Shown piece by piece: positions 1-5,205 of a DNA stretch of 5,607 nucleotides. The position numbers and the translations under genes were made by a program. Source of the DNA: Omnitrophica bacterium RIFCSPLOWO2_01_FULL_45_10 (GTDB lineage Bacteria > Omnitrophota > Gorgyraeia > 2-01-FULL-45-10); contig MHFL01000039.1 of assembly GCA_001804165.1 (NCBI GenBank), forward strand, positions 1 to 5,607. Direction: 5' to 3'. Every line of letters starts with the position of its first letter. Position 1 is the first letter of the stretch. Below the pieces are notes generated by a model. The model did not search any database, had not been told where the DNA came from, and was given only the letters and a program-made list of their open reading frames with translations.

Positions 1-1345
1 CCTTAATTTCTTGAACGGGTAATAAACGATCCAAAGGGAAAAAGTCATCATGAGACAATTGGTTTATGCCGGGCCCCGCTAAAATCATAAGATTAAAAAG
101 GTAATTGTCAAAAAACATGAAGCGGGTATATGTAGAGCCGAAAACGTCTCTAGCTGTCTGGAGGAGTTTAACGGCCAACCATTCTTGCGGAACAGAAAAA
201 AGGAGAACCATCACCCCATTCGGGGCAAGCAACTGGCGCGCCTCTTCAAGCGCTTCGTGAGTATACATATAATTATCGAGCCGAACTGAGGAGGCCACGG
301 CAAGGGTGGCATGGGAATCCAAGGTTCCGTAAACAACCATGTCATATTTGTCTTTAGCGTTGTGAAAGAATGAACGAGCATCATCGATAAAAACGCGCAC
401 CTTGCCGTCAGGCGTATAGGGCTTTAGCGGATGTCCCAACTTTAATATGACGGGGTCTATCTCAACAGCATCTATATGTTCGGCGCCTGCTGATCTTGCG
501 ATATATACGTCATTGCCGGTGCCTGCGCCTACAATCAAAACTTTTTTTGGTTTAAACCATTTGTACGGCGCTATATATTTATCATAAAGATGGGGTTCAT
601 TTTCAAAATTGACCGCTTTCTGATGAAAAAGCTGGTTCACATATACGGCGATGCCGCCGTCATCGCGTTTATCCGTTGTGATGGCGTAATACGGAGACCA
701 TATGATATCTTTTTCGGATAATCCTATAGCGGCTATGGTAACCAAAACTAAAAGTGCGTTGGGAAAAAAGAAGCGCTCTCTATAATTTACGAGAACTGTT
801 ACAAGGCCTCCTGCAAGAAACCATACATAAGCCGGCGTTTGAAAAAAGGAAAATAATCCGAAAACCGCAACGCCCAACAGGCTTCCCAAGATGTTCAGCG
901 AATAAGCGAATAGAGGCTCAAAACCTTTCATAATTTTCCCTATCTTCTGCCCGATCGGGATGAAGACAGATAGAGTCAATATATAGATTAAGGTCACGAG
1001 TTGCACAATGGAGATCTTCGCAAACGGCATAGTTTTCAGTCTATTGCCGCTATAGTAACTCCATATCCATGTCTTTTTATCAACCAAAAAATCAACTTGG
1101 ACCAACTGCAGGAATAACACCAGCATTACGATGCCGAATAATATGGCCGGAAAGAAATTGAAGAGGTCTCGTTTATAAGACGCGATTAGCAATCCCAGGC
1201 CCAATCCCAAAAAAGACGCTATCAAAACGATATTTGAGAAGAATGCTATTGAAAAGACATGGGCAGGAATCCACCTTATAAAACTGAGTTCGACAAAAAG
1301 TGCTAAAAAACTTACCAAAACAAGTTTAACTTTTTCGGAATTCAT
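1..1345 (-). CDS. Membrane protein with spermidine-synthase-like (PABS/methyltransferase-fold) domain, C-terminus beyond window
   Basis: The reading frame is open from the ATG at 1345 to the window edge (448 codons, no stop), so the C-terminus is missing. About seven hydrophobic segments fill residues ~7-210, giving a polytopic inner-membrane half. The second half is a Rossmann fold with an SAM/dcSAM-binding glycine motif GAGTGND at 273-279, an acidic VEIDP at 294-298 and DDAR at 321-324. This is the layout of membrane-fused spermidine-synthase-like proteins. True aminopropyltransferases carry a catalytic Asp in a YDVIIxDxxDP-like segment. Here the equivalent segment (from Tyr334) reads YDMVVYGTLDSH, with Gly340 where that Asp should be, so polyamine synthesis is doubtful and the substrate is unknown. 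An in-frame ATG at 1375 would add ten residues. The 1345 start is preferred because it follows a purine-rich AAAGGG (closely spaced) and lies downstream of a candidate promoter that would exclude 1375. The gene is divergent from the foldase gene. Fold is fairly sure, function is not. Confidence 0.85.
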   Translation of the reverse strand, partial: MNSEKVKLVLVSFLALFVELSFIRWIPAHVFSIAFFSNIVLIASFLGLGLGLLIASYKRDLFNFFPAILFGIVMLVLFLQLVQVDFLVDKKTWIWSYYSGNRLKTMPFAKISIVQLVTLIYILTLSVFIPIGQKIGKIMKGFEPLFAYSLNILGSLLGVAVFGLFSFFQTPAYVWFLAGGLVTVLVNYRERFFFPNALLVLVTIAAIGLSEKDIIWSPYYAITTDKRDDGGIAVYVNQLFHQKAVNFENEPHLYDKYIAPYKWFKPKKVLIVGAGTGNDVYIARSAGAEHIDAVEIDPVILKLGHPLKPYTPDGKVRVFIDDARSFFHNAKDKYDMVVYGTLDSHATLAVASSVRLDNYMYTHEALEEARQLLAPNGVMVLLFSVPQEWLAVKLLQTARDVFGSTYTRFMFFDNYLFNLMILAGPGINQLSHDDFFPLDRLLPVQEIK

Positions 1346-1368
1346 ATCCCTTTCTTTCTTAAATAAAT

Positions 1369-1399
1369 TTAACATAAACTATACCATTTATTATATAAT
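1369..1399 (+). promoter_or_regulatory. Candidate sigma70-type promoter for the foldase-pilin operon
   Basis: TTAACA (1369-1374) differs from the -35 consensus at one base. It is followed by TATATA (1392-1397, 17-base spacer) or a perfect TATAAT (1394-1399, 19-base spacer). The start point would fall at about 1404-1407, directly in front of the ATG at 1408, so the message would be leaderless or nearly so. This fits the absence of any Shine-Dalgarno sequence before that ATG. The elements interleave with the opposing candidate promoter, so the two could compete. Assignment is by eye. Confidence 0.35.
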
Positions 1400-1406
1400 A
1401 ATGCAA
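1378..1406 (-). promoter_or_regulatory. Candidate sigma70-type promoter for the spermidine-synthase-like gene
   Basis: On the minus strand TTGCAT (1406-1401) is followed after exactly 17 bases by TATAGT (1383-1378). The -10 matches the consensus in five of six bases and the -35 only in its first three. Transcription would begin near 1371, leaving a leader of about 26 bases before the ATG at 1345. This is a by-eye match in AT-rich DNA, where chance matches are common. Confidence 0.35.
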
Positions 1407-1407
1407 T

Positions 1408-2421
1408 ATGCTGAAATTCCTTAGAAAAAAGAATATAGCGAAGATTATATTCTGGGGGCTGGTGATATTGATATTGCCGGCGTTCGTCCTTTGGGGCGTG
1501 GGAAGCGTTGGACGCTCAAAGCTTAAGGGCCCTTCTTACGTCGGCCTCATCGACAATAGGAAGATTTCATTCGATGAGTTGGCCAAAAATATGGTAAGCA
1601 TAAGGTGCCAGGTCATTTTGAATTATGGCGCTCAACCGAAGGTCTTGGACATCTTCTTAAAGAATAAGGGATTCTTGGCAAAGTTGGCGTGGGATAGGTT
1701 GCTCATGCTCAACGAGGCAGGAAGGCATAAGATAGAGGCGAAGGATAAAGATGTAGTTGCTTTGATAAAGTCTCACCCCCTATTTTCCAGGAATGGCAAA
1801 TTCGACGATAAGATCTATCAATATATCCTAAGATATAATATCGGGATAGACCCTAGGGCCTTTGAAGAGATAATGAGGGAGAATTTGAATATCCAGAGAA
1901 TGAATGACATTGTTACAAAAGACATAAAATCGACTGATGAAGAGGTCTTAAATGAGTATAAAAAAGAGAACGAAAAATTCAAACTCTCCTACGTCTTGAT
2001 CGCGCCATTGGAAGAGTCCAAAGGCCTTCGTGAAAAAATTATGGGGCTTACGGAGAAGGACGGTTTGACATTTGAAAATGCCGCGTCAAAACTTAATCTA
2101 AAAATCCTGGAGACCCCTATCTTCTCAAGGACGGATTATCTCGAAGGCATCGGAGAAGCGGCTGACATTGTTGACGAGGCGGTGAGATTAAAGAAGGATG
2201 AGGTATCAAAAGTTGTAGAGACGAGGAAAGGGGGATTAATATTTAAAGTTTCGGAGGTCCAAGAGTTCGATAAGGAAAAATTCGAAAAAGAGAAGGACGA
2301 ATTCGCGAAGAAGATTCTGGAGAGAAAGAAGACCGAATTTTTGGAGACTTGGTTACGACGACTTGAGAATAAGGCGAAGTTGAATATAGATTTGGGAGAT
2401 TACGAGAAATACTACCGCTAG
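1408..2421 (+). CDS. PpiD/SurA-like membrane-anchored periplasmic foldase lacking a recognisable catalytic parvulin domain
   Basis: The 337-residue protein has a basic N-terminus (MLKFLRKKN), one membrane segment at ~11-33 and a long soluble part, as in PpiD: an inner-membrane anchor with the body in the periplasm. Residues ~43-172 match the SurA/PpiD N-terminal chaperone region, including the run of a helix like WDRLLMLNEAGRHKIEAKDKD (split: WDRLLMLNEAG then RHKIEAKDKDV), then HPLFSRNGKFDDKIYQYIL and a late FEEIMRENLNIQRM. Residues ~193-287 resemble the non-catalytic C-terminal domain of PpiD (IFSR at 238-241, then a LKKDEVSKVVETRKGGLIFKV-like stretch), followed by a charged helix at ~288-325. 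The HIL and GGxLGxF hallmarks of an active parvulin isomerase are not seen, and E. coli PpiD is nearly twice as long. A degenerate parvulin cannot be ruled out. An in-frame TAA at 1399 excludes a longer start. The stop overlaps the next gene by one base, which suggests it assists folding or export of the pilins encoded downstream (inference). Confidence 0.82.
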   Translation: MLKFLRKKNIAKIIFWGLVILILPAFVLWGVGSVGRSKLKGPSYVGLIDNRKISFDELAKNMVSIRCQVILNYGAQPKVLDIFLKNKGFLAKLAWDRLLMLNEAGRHKIEAKDKDVVALIKSHPLFSRNGKFDDKIYQYILRYNIGIDPRAFEEIMRENLNIQRMNDIVTKDIKSTDEEVLNEYKKENEKFKLSYVLIAPLEESKGLREKIMGLTEKDGLTFENAASKLNLKILETPIFSRTDYLEGIGEAADIVDEAVRLKKDEVSKVVETRKGGLIFKVSEVQEFDKEKFEKEKDEFAKKILERKKTEFLETWLRRLENKAKLNIDLGDYEKYYR

Positions 2422-2927
2422 TGGAAAAGAAAGCGTTCACGCTGATTGAGTTATTGATAGTCGTTATCATCGTTGGCATTCTGGCCGCAATAGTCGTTCC
2501 GATGATGAGTAGCATCACGAAAAGGGCGATCGCGTCAGAGGCGATAGCGGCTCTTGGCGCTATCCTTAATGCTGAAAGGGCATATTATCTTGAATATAAT
2601 AGTTACGCGACGTATGGACAACTTAATAGCGCAGGGTTACTCAGGATTAGAGGAGACAATGGTATTTATGGCAGTTCAGACCTCGATGGAACCTATTTCA
2701 GCCAAGAGTGCTATAAATTTAATGAGCCATACACCGATGGACAGCATGGATTCGCATTGCTGATTGAATTTCACATGTGGAGGAGTTATTGGCCGGCTGG
2801 CTGGACAAACCGTGCGCCAAAAGCTGATATAGTCTTAGACTGGGATGGAGATATCTGGATGGATGATAAGGGTAATATATACAGTAGTTTTGAGTGGCTA
2901 GGCTATCCGGATGCCCCTTGGAGGTAG
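2421..2927 (+). CDS. Type IV prepilin / pseudopilin, first of three paralogues
   Basis: The 168-residue protein begins with a very short basic leader, MEKKA, followed by the class III signal FTLIELLIVV and a hydrophobic helix to ~27. A prepilin peptidase should cut between Ala5 and Phe6 and methylate Phe. Ala replaces the usual Gly at -1, and the conserved Glu is at +5 (Glu10). The N-terminal helix continues through ~60 (EAIAALGAILNAERAYY). The globular head holds the trio's signature LDGTYFSQECY (88-98) and an Asp-rich DWDGDIWMDDKG segment (140-151) that could be a metal loop. It has one cysteine, Cys97. Translation starts at GTG 2421, whose G is the last base of the foldase TAG stop. No well-placed Shine-Dalgarno sequence precedes it, so reinitiation after the foldase is likely. 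Filament type (type IV pilus, type II secretion or other) cannot be decided, since no ATPase, platform protein or secretin lies in the window. Confidence 0.88.
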   Translation: MEKKAFTLIELLIVVIIVGILAAIVVPMMSSITKRAIASEAIAALGAILNAERAYYLEYNSYATYGQLNSAGLLRIRGDNGIYGSSDLDGTYFSQECYKFNEPYTDGQHGFALLIEFHMWRSYWPAGWTNRAPKADIVLDWDGDIWMDDKGNIYSSFEWLGYPDAPWR

Positions 2928-2937
2928 TGATAAATTG
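2920..2937 (+). promoter_or_regulatory. Ribosome binding site (GGAGGT) and TTG start codon of the second pilin gene
   Basis: GGAGGT at 2920-2925 is the strongest Shine-Dalgarno match I noticed in the window and lies inside the last codons of the first pilin gene. Nine bases after it comes TTG at 2935, in the pilin frame. Starting there gives a seven-residue leader MSLNKKS, the normal size for a prepilin and the same length as in the third pilin. The in-frame ATG at 2911 has no comparable site and would add eight residues overlapping the upstream gene. Confidence 0.75.
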
Positions 2938-3405
2938 TCTCTTAACAAAAAATCTCTCACGATGGTTGAAATGATGATAATCGTAATGATTATTGGCATA
3001 CTCGCCTTTATCGCAATGCCGGCGGTCAAGGATTGGGTAAGAAAGGCGAAGAAGTTAGAGGCATACGCCGCGCTGAGAGCGATAAGGGACGCGGAGAGAT
3101 TGTATTATCTCGCCAACAGGCAGTATGGATATATCGCTCCATTAGGAGCGGGATACTCGATGCGGGCAAGCCAATTTGCGAATCTTCGTCTAAATATTAC
3201 TAATTTTGACGGCACATATTTCAGCAATCAGTGTTATTACGTAGTCGCCTCGTCCACTGTTTGCTGGATCTATTGCGCGCCGAGTATCTCAATGAATCCG
3301 CCTTCACCAAGGGCGAACGAGATAAAAAATTTTGGCTCTATTAGCATGAATGCTATAAATGGAGTTATTATGGAATGGAACGGCGGAGGATGGGAGACTT
3401 TCTGA
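2935..3405 (+). CDS. Type IV prepilin / pseudopilin, second of three paralogues (TTG start)
   Basis: Taken from TTG 2935 the product is 156 residues: leader MSLNKKS, then LTMVEMMIIVMIIGILA. The predicted cleavage is Ser7|Leu8, with the conserved Glu12 at +5. Ser at -1 is unusual, because prepilin peptidases normally require Gly and sometimes accept Ala. Processing may therefore be slow or the protein may be a specialised minor subunit (inference). The helix extends to ~60 (LEAYAALRAIRDAERLYYL). The head carries the trio's signature FDGTYFSNQCY (91-101) and, near the C-terminus, FGSISMNAINGVIMEW (133-148), which aligns with FGAMYMDIINGNISGDY of the third pilin. Beyond the shared Cys100 it has Cys110 and Cys114 in a CWIYC loop found in neither sister. 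The start codon lies eight bases after the first pilin's stop; the longer ATG start at 2911 is less likely. Its role in the filament is unknown. Confidence 0.87.
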   Translation: MSLNKKSLTMVEMMIIVMIIGILAFIAMPAVKDWVRKAKKLEAYAALRAIRDAERLYYLANRQYGYIAPLGAGYSMRASQFANLRLNITNFDGTYFSNQCYYVVASSTVCWIYCAPSISMNPPSPRANEIKNFGSISMNAINGVIMEWNGGGWETF

Positions 3406-3435
3406 TTGCATATAGAATCGCCCCGTAATGGCAAT

Positions 3436-3439
3436 AGGA
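3436..3439 (+). promoter_or_regulatory. Shine-Dalgarno AGGA of the third pilin gene
   Basis: AGGA sits nine bases before the ATG at 3449 in the 43-base gap after the second pilin. The rest of that gap shows no clear hairpin. A weak TATAGA at 3411-3416 has no -35 partner, so the third pilin is probably read from the upstream promoter. Confidence 0.55.
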
Positions 3440-3448
3440 TATATTTAG

Positions 3449-3874
3449 ATGCGATTGAATGAAAACGGCTTAACACTGGTTGAGGTTATGCTCGTCGTTA
3501 TATTACTCGGAATTTTGGCCGTCATATCCATCCCATCGGTTTTGGATAATATAAAATCGGCGATAAAGACAGAGGCCGTCACCGCGATGGGCGTTATAAG
3601 GACTGCCGAAAAATCTTATTACGCTGAATATAGTAACTATGCCACTTTTTCGGGCGGCGCGGGATTGGATGCGCTTGGCTTAAATCCGAACGACTTTAAC
3701 GGGCAGTACTACAGCGGTTCGTGTTATAGCGTATATGTAGCGAGGTTTACAGGAAGGCCGACTATTCAGGCTTCCCCGGCGGTGTCCCAAGCACCACAAC
3801 GGCAAAAGGTAACGAGTTTTGGAGCCATGTATATGGACATTATAAACGGGAATATTTCCGGAGATTATCAGTAA
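3449..3874 (+). CDS. Type IV prepilin / pseudopilin, third of three paralogues (canonical Gly at -1)
   Basis: The 141-residue protein has a seven-residue leader MRLNENG followed by LTLVEVMLVVILLGILA. The predicted cleavage is Gly7|Leu8, with Glu12 at +5, the only one of the trio with a textbook prepilin site. The long N-terminal helix runs to ~60 (TEAVTAMGVIRTAEKSYY). The head has the signature FNGQYYSGSCY (83-93) with the single cysteine Cys92. A low-complexity Pro/Ala/Gln linker follows (PTIQASPAVSQAPQRQ, 104-119), then FGAMYMDIINGNISGDYQ at the C-terminus, matching the second pilin. It is the shortest of the three and, having the canonical site, could be the main subunit (inference). It is the last gene of the plus-strand run. 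Only 30 bases separate its stop from the stop of the convergent radical SAM gene, with no obvious terminator hairpin between. Confidence 0.88.
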   Translation: MRLNENGLTLVEVMLVVILLGILAVISIPSVLDNIKSAIKTEAVTAMGVIRTAEKSYYAEYSNYATFSGGAGLDALGLNPNDFNGQYYSGSCYSVYVARFTGRPTIQASPAVSQAPQRQKVTSFGAMYMDIINGNISGDYQ

Positions 3875-3904
3875 CCTTAAAGCGGCAAATCCTTAAAAAC
3901 CATC

Positions 3905-4756
3905 TCAAACATTCCCCAGATATACGTACTTCAACTTGGCTTTTGCGATCCTTCCAGCGGTCTTGAGTATCTCGATAGGTGTGGCGGGAATCTTCATCTT
4001 GTAGCAGGGAAAATAGCGAGAGAAATGGAGGGGGACATCGGGCCCGACATTCTCGTAAATCCAATCGGCCAATTTTGTTATGGCCGTTTCTGAATCGTTC
4101 AGCGTGGGGATGAGCAGGTTTGTAAGTTCGATGTGGCAGGATTTACTGGATCTTTTTATTACGTCCAACACGGGCTGTAATCTTCCCTTGCAAATTTTTC
4201 TGTAAAATTCCTCGTCAATAGATTTCAAGTCTATGTTCATCGCGTTAATGTAAGGCAACATTTCCTCTAATGGTTCCATATTGACATAGCCATTTGTAAC
4301 TAAAACATTTTCGAGGCCCGAGGCCTTTGCTAACCTTGCTGTCTCCAGAACGAATTCGAACCATATGAACGGCTCATTATAAGTATAGGCGATGCCGAAA
4401 GAGGAAAGGCCTTTTGCCTTCCTTACAATCTCTTCGCTAGCAATATCTGTCGTCGGGGTCTCGATATCCTGAGATATGTGCCAGTTCTGGCAGAAGTCGC
4501 AGTGGAAGTTACAACCTTTTGTTCCTAAAGATAGTATATATTCGCCGGGATGGTAATGGTAAAGGGGTTTCTTCTCTATGGGATCGAGTGATATTGAGGT
4601 GGTCTTGCCGTAAACTTCCGTGAAAAGGGTCCCTTCTTTATTTACCCTCACGCCGCAGGCGCCGCGTCTTCCTTCCCAGATTCTGCATTCTACCGGGCAT
4701 AGGCGGCAGTGGACAACACTCGCGGCAAGTTTTTCATAGTGGCGGGCTTCTGTCAT
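3905..4756 (-). CDS. amrS: AmmeMemoRadiSam-system-type radical SAM enzyme, short form without the usual C-terminal tail
   Basis: The 283-residue protein opens with the family's Cys-rich region (Cys17, Cys20, Cys24 and Cys34, pattern CxLCPxxCxIxxGxxGxCGVR). The radical SAM [4Fe-4S] motif is CNFHCDFC with Cys82, Cys86 and Cys89, followed by YTYNEPFIW (124-132), LVTNGY (152-157), NIDLKS (174-179) and LHFSRYFPCYKM (243-254). These are typical of the pyruvate formate-lyase-activase-like enzymes of the AmmeMemoRadiSam set, normally linked to AMMECR1 and Memo proteins; neither partner is in this window. The frame stops right after KYVYLGNV, whereas family members generally run on about 50 residues through a NTYCPxCGxxLIxRxG-like tail. 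None of the three minus-strand frames beyond the stop encodes such a tail. The start overlaps the nrdR stop as ATGA without a strong Shine-Dalgarno, so coupled translation is likely. The precise reaction is not established from sequence. Confidence 0.88.
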   Translation of the reverse strand: MTEARHYEKLAASVVHCRLCPVECRIWEGRRGACGVRVNKEGTLFTEVYGKTTSISLDPIEKKPLYHYHPGEYILSLGTKGCNFHCDFCQNWHISQDIETPTTDIASEEIVRKAKGLSSFGIAYTYNEPFIWFEFVLETARLAKASGLENVLVTNGYVNMEPLEEMLPYINAMNIDLKSIDEEFYRKICKGRLQPVLDVIKRSSKSCHIELTNLLIPTLNDSETAITKLADWIYENVGPDVPLHFSRYFPCYKMKIPATPIEILKTAGRIAKAKLKYVYLGNV

Positions 4757-5202
4757 TTCAGAAATTTCTTCATCTCTTTTATGAACTGGCCCACGTCCCT
4801 GAACTGTCTGTATACTGAGGCGAACCGGACGTAAGCGATCTCATCCAGGCTATGAAGCCCTTTCATGACGAGTTCGCCTATCTCTTTCGATGAGACCTCT
4901 CTTGTATTGTGTTTCCCGAGATGTCTTTCTATATCATCGACCAACTTTTCGATCCGCTTTATGCTCACCGGCCTCTTCTCGCATGCGACAACGATGCCGT
5001 GCATCAATTTATCCCTAACAAATGGCTCGCGCCTTGAGTCTTTCTTCACCACCATAAGAGGAAGCCGCTCAACATACTCATATGTCGTGAAACGCCTCTT
5101 GCATTTGAGGCATTCGCGCCTGCGGCGAACGCTTGAGCCGTTCTTGGACATGCGCGAGTCTATTACGCCGTCTTTCCTATTGCCGCAATACGGGCATCGC
5201 AT
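4753..5202 (-). CDS. nrdR: Transcriptional repressor NrdR (ribonucleotide reductase regulator)
   Basis: The 149-residue protein is a full-length, textbook NrdR. An N-terminal zinc ribbon has Cys3/Cys6 (MRCPYCG) and Cys31/Cys34 with the hallmark RRRREC at 26-31 and RFTTYE at 37-42. An ATP-cone domain follows at ~49-139, ending in the conserved AYVRFASVYRQFRD (123-136). NrdR senses ATP/dATP through the cone and represses ribonucleotide reductase genes at paired NrdR boxes. No ribonucleotide reductase gene and no convincing NrdR box is present here, so its targets lie elsewhere. Its ATG comes three bases after the dCMP deaminase stop, and its TGA overlaps the radical SAM start. Pairing with dCMP deaminase makes sense because both control deoxynucleotide pools. 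Confidence 0.97.
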   Translation of the reverse strand: MRCPYCGNRKDGVIDSRMSKNGSSVRRRRECLKCKRRFTTYEYVERLPLMVVKKDSRREPFVRDKLMHGIVVACEKRPVSIKRIEKLVDDIERHLGKHNTREVSSKEIGELVMKGLHSLDEIAYVRFASVYRQFRDVGQFIKEMKKFLK

Positions 5203-5205
5203 AAA

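Noticed and set aside
2243..2518. Minus-strand ORF of 91 residues across the foldase-pilin junction
   Set aside because: Antisense to two well-supported genes, with Ser/Arg/Ile-rich low-information translation and no recognisable domain.
2554..2763. Plus-strand ORF of 69 residues inside pilin 1
   Set aside because: Out-of-frame shadow within a well-supported pilin gene.
3406..3448. Separate promoter for pilin 3
   Set aside because: TATAGA at 3411-3416 is a plausible -10, but no -35-like hexamer lies at a suitable distance upstream.
3270..3476. Minus-strand ORF of 68 residues across the end of pilin 2 and the start of pilin 3
   Set aside because: Antisense to the conserved pilin C-terminal and leader regions, with no domain or ribosome site supporting it.
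3875..3904. Bidirectional terminator between the convergent pilin 3 and radical SAM genes
   Set aside because: The 30-base gap contains no inverted repeat with a T-run that I can see by eye.
3893..3907. TGA at the end of the radical SAM gene as a selenocysteine or readthrough codon
   Set aside because: Readthrough adds only three residues before TAA, and no tail homologous to the family or selenocysteine-insertion-like hairpin is seen.
3840..4064. Minus-strand ORF of 74 residues overlapping the end of the radical SAM gene
   Set aside because: A different frame of the radical SAM gene; checked for a displaced Cys tail (frameshift) and none was found.
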